In this document: positions 26,104 to 36,218 of the stretch, one piece after another
Position numbering within the stretch: the first letter of the stretch is position 1
Layout: each line of letters starts with the position of its first letter
NCBI RefSeq assembly: GCF_004752005.1
Contig: NZ_CP038493.1
Span: 3,000,302 to 3,064,301 of the forward strand
DNA length: 64,000 nt
Reading direction: 5' to 3'
DNA from: Thalassotalea sp. HSM 43
GTDB lineage: Bacteria > Pseudomonadota > Gammaproteobacteria > Enterobacterales > Alteromonadaceae
Notes under the pieces: generated by a model
Databases searched by the model: none
Seen by the model: the letters and a program-made list of their open reading frames with translations, nothing else
What the model was told of the DNA's origin: nothing
Made by a program: the position numbers and the translations under genes

Positions 26104-28956
26104 ATGAAATTAACCAGAAAGGTAGCGCCCAAGGTTGACCCGCAAAACCATGATGAGGGTATGGGTAGACGTCAATTTCTCAAGTCAGCCGGTATCACCG
26201 CAACGGGTGTGGCGACCGCTGCTGCGTTTGCACCGTCAATGATGCGCAAAAGCCAAGCGAGCGAATATGTAAGTCACGATGTTCCTACACAAGTGAAACG
26301 CAGCATTTGTAGTGCTTGCGCGGTGGGGTGCGGTATTTACGCCGAAGTACAAAATGGCGTATGGACCGGACAAGAACCTGCGTTTGATCACCCAATATCA
26401 AAAGGCAGTCACTGCGCCAAAGGCGCCGCTGAACGAGAGCATGGTCAAGGCAAGCGTCGAGTCAGATACCCTCTAAAATTAATCGATGGCAAATGGCAGA
26501 AATTATCATGGGAGCAGGCTTTGTCGGAAGTGACCGACAAAATGAAGTCGATTCGCAAGCAATCCGGACCAGACTCGATTTACTTTATGGGCAGCGCCAA
26601 ATTCTCTAACGAAAGTGCCTACCTTTATCGCAAACTAGCGGCAATGTGGGGGACCAATAATGTCGATCATTCGGCTCGAATTTGTCATTCAACCACCGTT
26701 GCCGGTGTCGCTAATACCTGGGGCTATGGTGCGCAAACCAATTCTTTAAATGATATGCATAACGCTAAATCGATTTTGCTTATCGGTTCAAACCCGGCTG
26801 AAGCACATCCTATCGCGATGAAACATATTTTAATTGCCAAAGAAAGGGGCGCTAAAATCGTCGTCGCCGATCCGCGTTTTACCCGCACCGCCGTGCATGC
26901 AGACCTTTATTGCCCATTAAGACCCGGTACGGATATCCCATTTATTTATGGATTACTTTGGCATATTTTTGATAACAACTGGCAAGACGATGAATTTATT
27001 AAAACCCGTGTATTCGCGATGGAAGATATACGCGAAGAGGTGAAAAATTACGATCCTGATACGGTCAGTGATATAACCGGCGTTGATAAAAAAACGCTAT
27101 TTGAGGCGGCTAAGACCATTTCTGAAAACCGCCCTGGTGGCATCACTTGGTGTATGGGCGGCACGCAGCATCATATCGGTAATTCCAATACTCGAGTGTA
27201 TTGTATCTTGCAATTGGCATTAGGAAATTTAGGTGTCAGCGGCGGTGGAGCCAATATTTTGCGTGGTCACGACAACGTGCAAGGCGCCACAGATTTGGGC
27301 GTGTTATTTGATACGTTACCTGGTTATTACGGTTTAACAACCGGATCGTGGCAGCATTGGAGTCGCGTATGGGGGCTAGACTATGAGTGGGTAAAAGGTA
27401 ACTTTAATCAAGGCGAATATCTAGGTCGCCAACCTATGACCAGCCCAGGGATCCCTTGTTCTCGATGGCACGACGGTGTGCTTGAAGAAAAGAAAAACAT
27501 CGCTCAAGCCGATAACATTCGATTGGCGTTCTTTTGGGGGCAGTCAGTTAATACCGAAACCCGTCAAAATGAAGTCAGAGAGGCACTCGATAAGCTGGAA
27601 ACCATTGTGGTCGTAGACCCGTATCCAACCATGGCCTCGGTATTACACAATCGTAAAGACGGGGTCTATATATTACCGGCCTGTACCTGCTATGAATCAT
27701 ACGGTAGTGTGACCAATACCAGTCGCAGTATTCAATGGCGTGAAAAAGTCATTGAACCGATTTTTGAATCGAAACCCGATACTGAAATCATGTATTTATT
27801 ATCAAAACACTTGGGTTTTGACAAACAGTTCACCAAAAACATTGCCAAGACCGATACCGGCATTCTAATTGAAGACATAACCCGAGAATTCAATAAAGGT
27901 ATGTGGACCATTGGCATGTCGGGGCAAAGTCCTGAACGGTTAAAATACCATACCATGCATTGGGGTGAGTTCAGTTATGACGATTTAGTCGCCAGCAGCG
28001 GTGAAGCAAAAGGTGAGGTCTACGGCTTACCTTGGCCATGTTGGGGCACGCCAGACATTGGCCACCCAGGCTCAACCATTCTTTATAACACCAATTTACA
28101 TGTTAAAGACGGCGGTTCAAATTTCAGAGCTAGGTTTGGCGTTGAGTATCAAGGCAAGAGTTTGTTAGCCGATGGCACTTATTCAAAAGGGTCAGAGATT
28201 AAGGATGGCTACCCCGAGTTTAGTGCGGATATGCTCAAACAATTGGGTTGGTGGGATGATTTAACCGAACAGGAACAACAGCAGGCCGAAGGTCGTAATT
28301 GGAAAACCGATCTGTCCGGCGGCATCATACGTGTCGCCCTCGAGCATGGCTGCTCACCTTATGGTAATGCGAAAGCACGCTGTAAGGTCTGGACATTTCC
28401 TGATCCTGTGCCGATTCATCGCGAACCTCTTTATGCTCCGCGTCGCGATTTGGTGGCGAAATATCCAACCTATGAAGATATGCGCGTACATCGCTTACCG
28501 ACCTTGTATCGCTCCATTCAAGAGCAGGACTTTACCGATAAATACCCTCTTCAGCTCAGCTCTGGTCGCTTGGTTGAATACGAAGGGGGCGGCGAAGAGA
28601 CTCGAACCAATGCTTGGTTAGCGGAGCTACAACAAGAGATGTTTGTTGAAATTCACCCAACAGATGCTGCCGCTCGCAATATAAATAATTGGGATGATGT
28701 CTGGTTAGAAGGGGCCGAAGGTGGCCGTATTAAAATCAAAGCCATGGTCACACCTCGCGTACGAGAAGGCTTAGCGTGGATGCCATTTCACTTTGCCGGC
28801 TTCATGAGCGGTGAAAATCTTATTGATAAATATCCTGATGGTACTGCTCCTTATGTGCTCGGTGAGTCAGCCAACACGGCATTAACCTATGGTTATGATC
28901 CGGTAACTCAAATGCAAGAAACCAAATGCTCGTTATGCCAAATAGAAAAAGCGTAA
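26104..28956 (+). CDS. fdhA: Formate dehydrogenase catalytic subunit (periplasmic, cysteine type)
   Basis: A 950-residue molybdopterin oxidoreductase oxidising formate to CO2. It has a Tat signal (GRRQFLKSAG, about residues 19-28 from ATG 26104) for folded export. A 4Fe-4S motif follows (CSACAVGCGIYAEVQN with a distal Cys in GSHCAKGA), then the metal ligand in SARICHSTTVAG, where Cys194 takes the place held by selenocysteine in E. coli FDH-N. The C-terminal cofactor domain has LVEYEGGGEETRTN. The frame opens at GTG 26095, but ATG 26104 has GGAG eight bases upstream. Adjacent tungstate transport genes suggest a tungsten enzyme, which is inference. Confidence 0.94.
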   Translation: MKLTRKVAPKVDPQNHDEGMGRRQFLKSAGITATGVATAAAFAPSMMRKSQASEYVSHDVPTQVKRSICSACAVGCGIYAEVQNGVWTGQEPAFDHPISKGSHCAKGAAEREHGQGKRRVRYPLKLIDGKWQKLSWEQALSEVTDKMKSIRKQSGPDSIYFMGSAKFSNESAYLYRKLAAMWGTNNVDHSARICHSTTVAGVANTWGYGAQTNSLNDMHNAKSILLIGSNPAEAHPIAMKHILIAKERGAKIVVADPRFTRTAVHADLYCPLRPGTDIPFIYGLLWHIFDNNWQDDEFIKTRVFAMEDIREEVKNYDPDTVSDITGVDKKTLFEAAKTISENRPGGITWCMGGTQHHIGNSNTRVYCILQLALGNLGVSGGGANILRGHDNVQGATDLGVLFDTLPGYYGLTTGSWQHWSRVWGLDYEWVKGNFNQGEYLGRQPMTSPGIPCSRWHDGVLEEKKNIAQADNIRLAFFWGQSVNTETRQNEVREALDKLETIVVVDPYPTMASVLHNRKDGVYILPACTCYESYGSVTNTSRSIQWREKVIEPIFESKPDTEIMYLLSKHLGFDKQFTKNIAKTDTGILIEDITREFNKGMWTIGMSGQSPERLKYHTMHWGEFSYDDLVASSGEAKGEVYGLPWPCWGTPDIGHPGSTILYNTNLHVKDGGSNFRARFGVEYQGKSLLADGTYSKGSEIKDGYPEFSADMLKQLGWWDDLTEQEQQQAEGRNWKTDLSGGIIRVALEHGCSPYGNAKARCKVWTFPDPVPIHREPLYAPRRDLVAKYPTYEDMRVHRLPTLYRSIQEQDFTDKYPLQLSSGRLVEYEGGGEETRTNAWLAELQQEMFVEIHPTDAAARNINNWDDVWLEGAEGGRIKIKAMVTPRVREGLAWMPFHFAGFMSGENLIDKYPDGTAPYVLGESANTALTYGYDPVTQMQETKCSLCQIEKA

Positions 28957-28983
28957 CAGCAGGTAAATCAGAGGCTATGTAAC

Positions 28984-29547
28984 ATGGCGAAAATGAAATT
29001 CTTATGTGATACCGAACGTTGCATTGAATGTAACGGTTGCGTCACGGCGTGCAAAAATGAAAACGATACGGCCTTGCAATGGGGCATTCAACGTCGGCGA
29101 GTGGTCACACTCAACGAAGGCGGTCCCGGTGAAGCGTCGATTAGTATTTCCTGTATGCATTGTGATGATGCGCCGTGCATGCAAGTCTGCCCGGTTAAAG
29201 TCATCTACAAAACGGATGACGGTATCGTCTTACACGACAAAGATGGCTGCATTGGTTGTGGCTATTGCTTGTATGCTTGCCCTTACGGTGCTCCTCAGTT
29301 TGAACAAGATGGTGATTTTGGCAACCGCGGTAAAATGGATAAATGCACATTTTGCGCAGGCGGCCCAGAAGAAGATCACAGTCAGGCCGAGAAAGAGAAA
29401 TACGGCGCCAATCGTATCGCCGAAGGTAAATTGCCATTATGTGCTGAATTTTGCGCAACCAAAGCATTATTAGCTGGCGACGCGAAGATCATAGGCGACA
29501 TATTTGAGCAACGAGTAAATTTTCGAAATGCTAAAAATGTGGGTTAA
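28984..29547 (+). CDS. fdhB: Formate dehydrogenase iron-sulfur subunit
   Basis: A 187-residue electron-transfer subunit with four cysteine groups for 4Fe-4S clusters: CIECNGCVTACKNEN, CMHCDDAPCMQVCP, CIGCGYCLYACPYGAPQ and CTFC, with a final Cys pair in LCAEFCATKAL. It passes electrons from the catalytic subunit to the cytochrome b subunit. There is no own Tat signal, so it is probably exported with the catalytic subunit. It starts 27 bases after fdhA. Confidence 0.95.
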   Translation: MAKMKFLCDTERCIECNGCVTACKNENDTALQWGIQRRRVVTLNEGGPGEASISISCMHCDDAPCMQVCPVKVIYKTDDGIVLHDKDGCIGCGYCLYACPYGAPQFEQDGDFGNRGKMDKCTFCAGGPEEDHSQAEKEKYGANRIAEGKLPLCAEFCATKALLAGDAKIIGDIFEQRVNFRNAKNVG

Positions 29548-29573
29548 CCACATTGCACCACATTGGAGGATGT

Positions 29574-30692
29574 ATGAACAACATAGGCAACATTGTCAGC
29601 AAGATGTTGATACAGACGTTATGTATTCTCTCACTTTTTGGCAATATCTGTTACGCACAAAATAATCAACAGCAGCCTGAAAACTATGTGTTATTGGCGG
29701 CAGAGCAAACCTCTAGCCAAGGACAGTCAGGGCAAACTGCAACGGCATCAGAGAGCAACTACCCGCCAATTTCCCCTGAAATACGTGCGGTATTAGAAAG
29801 CACTGGGGTAACAGAAGTACAGGATTGGTCGGCGTTGGGCAGCACGACCACAGGCTTCACGGTGTCGCAAAGTGTGTTTCATCCACAAGCGATTAATCCA
29901 TATGATTTGCGATTAATTAATTTGCGCAGTGATATGCTGGCGCCGGGTTTTATTGTCGCGTTTTTTGGCATGATCGTTGTATTTACCTTATTTTCGGTTA
30001 TCAATGGCGCTGCGAAAGTGCAAGGGGGCATGAGTGGCAAATCGCTAAAACGTTGGTCAACGTATGATGTCTTTATTCATTGGCTGTGTGCCTTACCCTG
30101 TATTTTATTGATCTTTTCGGGCATGACGTTATTAGCGGGTCGTTACTATATTGAACCGAATGTCGGCAATAGCACCTGGGATTCGATGATATATTACGCC
30201 AAGGCATCTCACGATGTTTTGGTTTACCCTTTTGTTATTGGTTGGCTATTAATTTGCGTTAGTTGGTTAAAAGACCAATGGCCAAAACTGTACGATATCA
30301 GCTGGTTTAAGGCCGGCGGTGGTTATATTAACTTTGGGCCAATGAAAGGCAAGCATCCAGATTCAGGCTTTGTAAACGCGGGCGAAAAAATATGGTTCTG
30401 GTGTTTGGCATTAGCGGGTGTGTTGTTGGTTGCTTCGGGGATTGTATTAATGTTTCCAGCACAATTGGATGTCAGTAGAACACTCAGTGTGTTAGCGCTC
30501 ATCGTTCATGCCAGTTCGGCATTGGTTATTGCAGCCTTTGCGGTAGTGCATATTTTTATGGCAACCGTACTCGCACCCGGCACATTGTCGGCAATGACCA
30601 CAGGCTATGTTGATGAGAATTGGGCGAAACAGCATCATAACCTTTGGTTTGATGAGATAAATGCCAACAACACCATCGAATATAAAAAATAA
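29574..30692 (+). CDS. fdhC: Formate dehydrogenase cytochrome b556 subunit
   Basis: A 372-residue membrane subunit carrying haem b and passing electrons to the quinone pool. An N-terminal signal-like segment (about 10-27) is followed by a periplasmic stretch. About four cytochrome segments follow, with likely haem histidines in DVFIHWLCALPC, ASHDVLVYPFVIGW and the C-terminal VHASSALVIAAFAVVHIFMATV. The frame opens at 29553, but the ATG at 29574 has GGAGGA directly before it. It is the last gene of the island. Confidence 0.93.
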   Translation: MNNIGNIVSKMLIQTLCILSLFGNICYAQNNQQQPENYVLLAAEQTSSQGQSGQTATASESNYPPISPEIRAVLESTGVTEVQDWSALGSTTTGFTVSQSVFHPQAINPYDLRLINLRSDMLAPGFIVAFFGMIVVFTLFSVINGAAKVQGGMSGKSLKRWSTYDVFIHWLCALPCILLIFSGMTLLAGRYYIEPNVGNSTWDSMIYYAKASHDVLVYPFVIGWLLICVSWLKDQWPKLYDISWFKAGGGYINFGPMKGKHPDSGFVNAGEKIWFWCLALAGVLLVASGIVLMFPAQLDVSRTLSVLALIVHASSALVIAAFAVVHIFMATVLAPGTLSAMTTGYVDENWAKQHHNLWFDEINANNTIEYKK

Positions 30693-30721
30693 GCACGTTA
30701 CATATCAGATGTCCTAGGCAG

Positions 30722-30767
30722 ATGTCTTAATCATATGTCTTAATCATATGTCTTAATCATATGTCTT
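30722..30767. repeat. 13-bp tandem repeat, three and a half copies
   Basis: ATGTCTTAATCAT occurs at 30722-30734, 30735-30747 and 30748-30760, followed by a partial ATGTCTT. It lies between the fdhC stop and the terminator. It looks like slippage-generated sequence. Confidence 0.9.
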
Positions 30768-30806
30768 TGTCAGATCTGTTAGGCAATTGCTTAAATCAAT
30801 CAGCAT

Positions 30807-30834
30807 AAAAAAGCCCGCTTAATGCGGGCTTTTT
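30807..30834 (+). terminator. Bidirectional intrinsic terminator after fdhC
   Basis: AAGCCCGC / GCGGGCTT with a TTAAT loop is flanked by A6 and T5 runs. It ends the formate dehydrogenase transcript and can also end the convergent bamD transcript. Confidence 0.88.
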
Positions 30835-30863
30835 GTGTCAATATTCAAATCTCAGAGCAAGGC

Positions 30864-31628
30864 TTACAAGCCTTTTACATTTGGATTGTTAGGGTAATTC
30901 AATGTCATTACCTGGCGTGCGTTGGTTTGTAAGTCAGTAAGGCCAAGTTTACCGTATGCTTCAATCATGATCTCTAGAGCAAATTCTACTTGTGGGCCAG
31001 GGCCAAAATACTCAACGATATAACGACCTCGGTTTGCTGCCGCGGCGTAAGCTTTACGCTTCATAAAAAATCTTGCAGCGGATAACTCATAGTCAGCCAA
31101 ACGACTTTTGATCGCTAACATGCGCTGATGTGCATCTTTGGCGTATTTACTTTCAGGATATTGAGTTAAAATGGTTCTAAAATCATTGAATGCTGCACGT
31201 GCGTGTTGTGGATCACGGTCAGAACGGTCAATGCCCGCCATTTCCTGAAATAGGTTTTCTTCCAACGACTGGTTAATTAAACCACGAATATAGTGGACGT
31301 AATCAACGTTTTTGTGATTTGGGTTTAAGCGTAAAAAGCGTTCTGCTAAGGCGGTACCTTGGGCAGAATCACCTGATTTGTAATACGCATAGAGAAGATC
31401 CAGTTGTACTTGATGCGAAATTGCGCCAAATGGGTAACGTGAATCGATAGCCGATAAAATCGGAATGGCTTTTTGGTAAAGGCCGTTATCTAAGGCGCTA
31501 CGAGCGTCTTGATACAAAGCTTGAGCTGATTTATCTGGCACCTTTTCAACATCGTCAGGTGAAGAAGAACAACCGGCTAATCCTAGAAACAGCGCTAAGG
31601 CAGCAATTTTTAATGTAAACTTGTTCAT
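30864..31628 (-). CDS. bamD: Outer membrane protein assembly factor BamD
   Basis: A 254-residue lipoprotein with lipobox LFLGLAGC (lipidated Cys20) and TPR-like helices. It is an essential part of the BAM complex that inserts beta-barrels. Blocks ALDNGLYQKAIPILSAIDSRYPFG, QLDLLYAYYKSGD, NVDYVHYIRGL and DPQHARAAFNDFRTILTQYPESKYAKDA are diagnostic. It is divergent from rluD, the usual arrangement in gammaproteobacteria. Confidence 0.96.
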   Translation of the reverse strand: MNKFTLKIAALALFLGLAGCSSSPDDVEKVPDKSAQALYQDARSALDNGLYQKAIPILSAIDSRYPFGAISHQVQLDLLYAYYKSGDSAQGTALAERFLRLNPNHKNVDYVHYIRGLINQSLEENLFQEMAGIDRSDRDPQHARAAFNDFRTILTQYPESKYAKDAHQRMLAIKSRLADYELSAARFFMKRKAYAAAANRGRYIVEYFGPGPQVEFALEIMIEAYGKLGLTDLQTNARQVMTLNYPNNPNVKGL

Positions 31629-31757
31629 AGTAATTGGGATTAAAACCTTAAAAATAATTATGAAAGCGATGCCCGATACGGGTAAAATAGCTTTAATTTT
31701 CTAATGTTGGCATTCTAACCTAGCTTTTGTGATTTTCACAAACTTAAAGAGACATTA

Positions 31758-32732
31758 ATGACAGAAATTATAGAACATCAACAAATTGTGCCTGATTCTT
31801 GTTTGGGTAAACGCCTTGATCAAACCTTAGCAGTGCTATTTCCGGAGTACTCTCGTTCACGACTAAAAGAATGGGTACTGGCTGGAAACGTTAAGGTAAA
31901 TGGCGACGTAATCACCAAAGCCCGCGAAAAAATGTTGGGCGGTGAATCTATACATCTTAGTGCACAAATTGAAGCTGAAGTTCATTATGAAGCACAAAAT
32001 ATTGAATTAAATATTGTTTATGAAGATGACGATATCCTAGTAATCAACAAACCAGCAGGTTTGGTGGTGCATCCAGGCGCCGGTAACCCTGATGGTACGG
32101 TGTTAAATGCATTGCTGCATCACTGCTCTAAATTAGAGTTATTGCCTCGTGCTGGTATTGTTCATCGATTAGATAAAGACACGACCGGTTTAATGGTTGT
32201 CGCGAAAACCATTGCTGCTCAGACAGCCTTGGTTGATGCATTGCAGGCTCGAGAAATTACTCGTGAATATGAAGCAATCGCTAATGGCGTTATGACTGCC
32301 GGTGGATTGGTTGATGAACCGATTGGCCGTCACCCGACAAAACGAACTCATATGGCAGTGACCATGTCAGGTCGTCCATCGGTAACGCATTATCGAGTGA
32401 TGGAAAAGTATCGCAACCACACTCGACTGCGTTTGCGCTTGGAAACAGGGCGTACCCATCAAATTCGTGTGCATATGTCACATATTGCTCATCCATTGGT
32501 TGGTGATCCTGTGTATGGTGGTCGACCGCGTCCACCAAAAGGCGCATCACAAGACTTACTTGATTTGTTACGTGGCTTTAAACGCCAAGCGTTGCATGCA
32601 ACCATGTTATCTCTATATCACCCGATTAATGGCGAGTTAATGACTTGGCATGCGCCTGTACCGGATGACATGATTTCGGTATGTGATGCGTTAAAGCTTG
32701 ATGCCCAATTGCATCATCAGGAAGAGTATTAG
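31758..32732 (+). CDS. rluD: 23S rRNA pseudouridine synthase RluD
   Basis: A 324-residue pseudouridine synthase that modifies helix 69 of 23S rRNA. An N-terminal S4 domain (about 15-80, CLGKRLDQTLAVLFPEYSRSRLKEW) precedes the catalytic domain with the aspartate in HRLDKDTTGLMVVAKT and the RTHQIRVHMSHIAHPLVGD block. It lies opposite bamD and directly upstream of pgeF, whose ribosome site overlaps the rluD stop. Confidence 0.96.
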   Translation: MTEIIEHQQIVPDSCLGKRLDQTLAVLFPEYSRSRLKEWVLAGNVKVNGDVITKAREKMLGGESIHLSAQIEAEVHYEAQNIELNIVYEDDDILVINKPAGLVVHPGAGNPDGTVLNALLHHCSKLELLPRAGIVHRLDKDTTGLMVVAKTIAAQTALVDALQAREITREYEAIANGVMTAGGLVDEPIGRHPTKRTHMAVTMSGRPSVTHYRVMEKYRNHTRLRLRLETGRTHQIRVHMSHIAHPLVGDPVYGGRPRPPKGASQDLLDLLRGFKRQALHATMLSLYHPINGELMTWHAPVPDDMISVCDALKLDAQLHHQEEY

Positions 32733-32741
32733 GAGTGTTTT

Positions 32742-33470
32742 TTGGCGGCAATTAACCTTGATTGGCAGGGAAAGTCATTAAGTTATGCCTTCACCACGCA
32801 ACGTGATGGTGGTTGTTCAACGGCACCGTTTGCGAGTTTAAATTTGGCCTATCATGTCGGTGATGATGCAAACTGCGTTGCCGAAAATCGGCAAACGATT
32901 GCGCCATTACTGCCAGGTAAACAAATACAGTGGTTAAACCAAGTTCATGCTGCCGATGTCGCTCGTGTTGACACCGTATCAATAGAACCATTAACCGCTG
33001 ACGCCGCCTTTACTAACAAAGCCGATATCGCATTGGCAATAATGACCGCCGATTGTTTGCCAATTTTATTGATTAACAAACAAGGCACTGAAATTGCGGC
33101 AATTCATGGTGGTTGGCGTCCTTTGTCTGCTAACATTATTGCCAATACTTTGGCTTGCTTTAGCTGTGATAACGATGAGATCTATGCTTGGCTAGGGCCA
33201 TGTATTGGACCTCGTTGTTTTGAAGTTGGCGCCGAAGTATTGAGCATATTTGCAACACAGTCCGCCGACTTTACGGCGTGTTTCAGCGCAACGTCTGACA
33301 ACAAATATTTAGCTGACTTGCATGCCATCGCCGAGCAGCAATTAAATCGTCTTGGTGTTAGTCAAATTAGCCGCAATAGTGATTGTACATACACCCTTGC
33401 GGACAAATATTTTTCTTATCGAAGAGACCAGCAAACTGGACGAATGGCCAGCTTTATCGCCATGCGTTAA
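32742..33470 (+). CDS. pgeF: Laccase-domain protein PgeF/YfiH
   Basis: A 242-residue member of the multicopper-oxidase-like DUF152 family; the E. coli homologue corrects mis-incorporated residues in peptidoglycan precursors, and relatives act on purine nucleosides. The metal-ligand motif is in MTADCLPILL plus AAIHGGWRPL, and GPCIGPRCFEVG follows. The start is TTG; it is supported by AGGAG (32731-32735), six bases upstream and overlapping the rluD stop codon. Translation coupled to rluD is likely. Confidence 0.93.
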   Translation: MAAINLDWQGKSLSYAFTTQRDGGCSTAPFASLNLAYHVGDDANCVAENRQTIAPLLPGKQIQWLNQVHAADVARVDTVSIEPLTADAAFTNKADIALAIMTADCLPILLINKQGTEIAAIHGGWRPLSANIIANTLACFSCDNDEIYAWLGPCIGPRCFEVGAEVLSIFATQSADFTACFSATSDNKYLADLHAIAEQQLNRLGVSQISRNSDCTYTLADKYFSYRRDQQTGRMASFIAMR

Positions 33471-33501
33471 GCAAGCGAAAAAATAAAATTAGCCACCACC
33501 C

Positions 33502-33531
33502 CTTGAAATCATTCGTTTTAATTCTTATCTA
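33502..33531 (+). promoter_or_regulatory. Candidate heat-shock (sigma-32) promoter for clpB
   Basis: A perfect -35 element CTTGAAA (33502-33508) is followed after 15 bases by CTTATCTA, a weak match to the -10 consensus CCCCATNT. ClpB is a classic sigma-32 target, which supports the call. Confidence 0.5.
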
Positions 33532-33577
33532 AGTAACAAGACCTTAGCAAAATTATGGTTATTGTTAGGAGTAATTT

Positions 33578-36151
33578 ATGCGAATAGATAAGCTTACCCA
33601 AAAATTTCAACAGGCTTTAGCTGACGCACAAAGTTTAGCGTTAGGTAAAGATCATCAATTTATTGAACCTGCACATTTAATGTTGGCGCTGTTAAATCAA
33701 AGCGGCAGCAGCATCTTGCCTATTCTCAAACAATCTGGTGTTGATGTCAGTGCGTTACGTGGCAAATTGAATGACATGTTAGCGCAATTGGTGCAGGTCG
33801 ATGGTGTCGGCGGTGAAATTCAGGTTTCTAACCAACTCGCCTCATTATTAAATCTGTGCGATAAATTAGCGCAAAAGCAGGGTGATAAATACATTTCATC
33901 GGAAATCTTTTTATTAGCGGCTATAGAAGATAAAGGCCCTTTAGGCAGCTACCTCAAGCAAGTTAATATTAAGCCAGCGCAAATCAAAGCGGCAATTGAG
34001 CAAGCCCGTGGTGGTCAAGCCGTTAATGATCCGAATGCTGAAGATACCAGACAGGCGCTGGAAAAATATACCGTTAATCTCACCGAGCGTGCCGAACAAG
34101 GCAAATTAGATCCGGTCATTGGTCGTGATGAAGAAATTCGTCGTACCGTGCAAGTGTTGCAACGCCGCACCAAAAACAACCCCGTGTTAATTGGTCAGCC
34201 AGGTGTTGGTAAAACCGCCATCGTTGAAGGATTGGCACAACGCATTGTCAATGGCGAAGTGCCGGAAGGTTTGAAAAACAAACATGTCTTATCGTTAGAC
34301 ATGGGCGCGTTGATTGCCGGCGCAAAGTTTCGTGGCGAATTTGAAGAGCGCTTAAAAGCGGTGCTTAATGAGCTGGCCAAAGAAGAAGGTCAAATCATCT
34401 TATTTATCGATGAGCTACATACCATGGTCGGCGCCGGTAAAGCCGATGGTGCCATGGATGCGGGTAATATGTTAAAACCAGCGTTAGCCCGTGGTGAATT
34501 GCATTGTGTTGGCGCAACAACGTTAGATGAATATCGTCAATATGTTGAAAAAGACGCAGCGTTAGAACGACGTTTTCAAAAGGTCTTGGTAGAAGAGCCA
34601 AGCGTAGAAGATACCATAGCGATATTGCGTGGCCTAAAAGAGCGTTATGAATTACACCATAGTGTGGATATTACCGATCCGGCGATAGTGTCGGCGGCCA
34701 GTTTATCGCATCGCTACATCAGTGATCGTCAGTTGCCGGACAAAGCCATCGATCTCATTGATGAAGCCGCATCGAGTATTCGCATGCAAATGGACTCCAA
34801 ACCAGAAGATCTTGATCGATTGGAGCGCCGTCTTATCCAACTCAAGCTTGAGCAAAAAGCGGTCGAAAAGGAAACCGATGCCGCATCTAAAAAGCGCTTA
34901 CAACTGATGGAAGACGAAATCGCCAGTTTGCAAAGCAATTATGATCAACTCGAACAAGTTTGGAAAAATGAAAAAGCCTCTCTTTATGGTGCGCAAACCA
35001 TTAAAGCCGATTTAGAACAAGCACGTCTTGATTTGGAAATGGCACAACGCTCTGGCGATCTAAACCGTATGTCGGAGTTGCAGTACGGTCGAATCCCCGA
35101 ATTGGAAAGGCAACTGCAAGGCGCGGTCGATACCGAACAAAGCGAACTTACTTTGCTCAAGAATCGTGTAACCGATATAGAAATAGCCGAAGTTTTATCC
35201 AAGGCCACCGGGATCCCTGTCGCTAAGATGCTTGAAGGAGAGCGCGACAAGTTATTGCATATGGAGCAAGACCTGCAAAAACGGGTTATTGGTCAACAAG
35301 AAGCTTTGCAAGCTGTCTCTAATGCAATCCGTCGTTCTCGCGCTGGACTTGCTGACCCTAATCAACCGATCGGCTCTTTTATGTTTTTGGGTCCGACAGG
35401 GGTGGGCAAAACAGAGCTAACCAAAGCGTTGGCGAACTTTTTGTTTGATAGTGAAGATGCGTTAATTCGTGTTGATATGTCAGAGTTTATGGAGAAACAC
35501 TCGGTTGCCAGATTAATCGGTGCGCCTCCAGGCTATGTTGGTTATGAAGAAGGCGGTTATATTACTGAGGCCGTGCGTCGTAAACCTTATTCGGTGATAC
35601 TGTTGGATGAAATTGAAAAGGCACATCCGGATGTCTTCAACATATTATTGCAGGTGTTAGACGATGGTCGTTTAACCGATGGTCAAGGACGCACCGTTGA
35701 TTTTCGAAACACGGTAATTATTATGACCTCGAACATGGGCTCCGATATTATTCAGGAAATGGCGAGCGAAGCACACTACGAGCAGCTGCGCCAGACGGTT
35801 ATGGCGGTGGTCGCGCAACATTTTAAACCGGAATTTATTAACCGTATCGATGAGTCAGTGGTATTTCACCCACTTAATGCCGAGCAAATACAGCAAATCG
35901 CTAAGATTCAAATTCGTCAATTGGCGAAACGTTTGCAAGACAAACAACTCGATTTACAAATTAGCGAAAAGGTTATTGCTAAGGTAGCCGAAGCTGGGTT
36001 TGATCCGGTGTTTGGTGCGAGACCGTTAAAACGAGCGATTCAACATCAGATTGAAAACCCATTAGCTCAGGAAATATTAACGGGTAAGTTCGTACCGGAA
36101 AGCAGCATTGTGCTCGATGTGGATGAAGCGGGCAATCTGACCATCGAATAG
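33578..36151 (+). CDS. clpB: ATP-dependent disaggregase ClpB
   Basis: An 857-residue Hsp100 chaperone that rescues aggregated protein together with DnaK. Domains in order: Clp N-domain (1-145), first AAA+ (Walker [14 protein letters not shown] near residue 206), the long coiled-coil middle domain (about 405-525), second AAA+ (Walker [15 protein letters not shown] near 607) and the C-terminal D2 small domain with [11 protein letters not shown]. The length equals E. coli ClpB. GGAG lies before the ATG, and a heat-shock -35 element is upstream. Confidence 0.98.
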   Translation: MRIDKLTQKFQQALADAQSLALGKDHQFIEPAHLMLALLNQSGSSILPILKQSGVDVSALRGKLNDMLAQLVQVDGVGGEIQVSNQLASLLNLCDKLAQKQGDKYISSEIFLLAAIEDKGPLGSYLKQVNIKPAQIKAAIEQARGGQAVNDPNAEDTRQALEKYTVNLTERAEQGKLDPVIGRDEEIRRTVQVLQRRTKNNPVLIGQPGVGKTAIVEGLAQRIVNGEVPEGLKNKHVLSLDMGALIAGAKFRGEFEERLKAVLNELAKEEGQIILFIDELHTMVGAGKADGAMDAGNMLKPALARGELHCVGATTLDEYRQYVEKDAALERRFQKVLVEEPSVEDTIAILRGLKERYELHHSVDITDPAIVSAASLSHRYISDRQLPDKAIDLIDEAASSIRMQMDSKPEDLDRLERRLIQLKLEQKAVEKETDAASKKRLQLMEDEIASLQSNYDQLEQVWKNEKASLYGAQTIKADLEQARLDLEMAQRSGDLNRMSELQYGRIPELERQLQGAVDTEQSELTLLKNRVTDIEIAEVLSKATGIPVAKMLEGERDKLLHMEQDLQKRVIGQQEALQAVSNAIRRSRAGLADPNQPIGSFMFLGPTGVGKTELTKALANFLFDSEDALIRVDMSEFMEKHSVARLIGAPPGYVGYEEGGYITEAVRRKPYSVILLDEIEKAHPDVFNILLQVLDDGRLTDGQGRTVDFRNTVIIMTSNMGSDIIQEMASEAHYEQLRQTVMAVVAQHFKPEFINRIDESVVFHPLNAEQIQQIAKIQIRQLAKRLQDKQLDLQISEKVIAKVAEAGFDPVFGARPLKRAIQHQIENPLAQEILTGKFVPESSIVLDVDEAGNLTIE

Positions 36152-36184
36152 GGCTAAGTTAACAATTGTCGTTATAACAAAGAT

Positions 36185-36218
36185 GGAGATTTACTGGCAG
36201 TAAATCTCCACTTCTTTT
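36185..36218 (+). terminator. Terminator of clpB inside the end of the convergent gene
   Basis: An 11-bp perfect stem (GGAGATTTACT / AGTAAATCTCC) with a GGC loop is followed by a T-rich run. It lies 33 bases after the clpB stop but overlaps the last codons and stop of the leftward DUF4124 gene, so those codons are shared with the terminator. Confidence 0.7.

Noticed and set aside
26095-28956. Selenocysteine-encoding formate dehydrogenase
   Set aside because: The ligand codon is TGT (Cys) and there is no in-frame TGA.
29006-29473. 155-codon frame in another phase inside fdhB
   Set aside because: Shadow of fdhB, whose own frame has perfect ferredoxin cysteine motifs.
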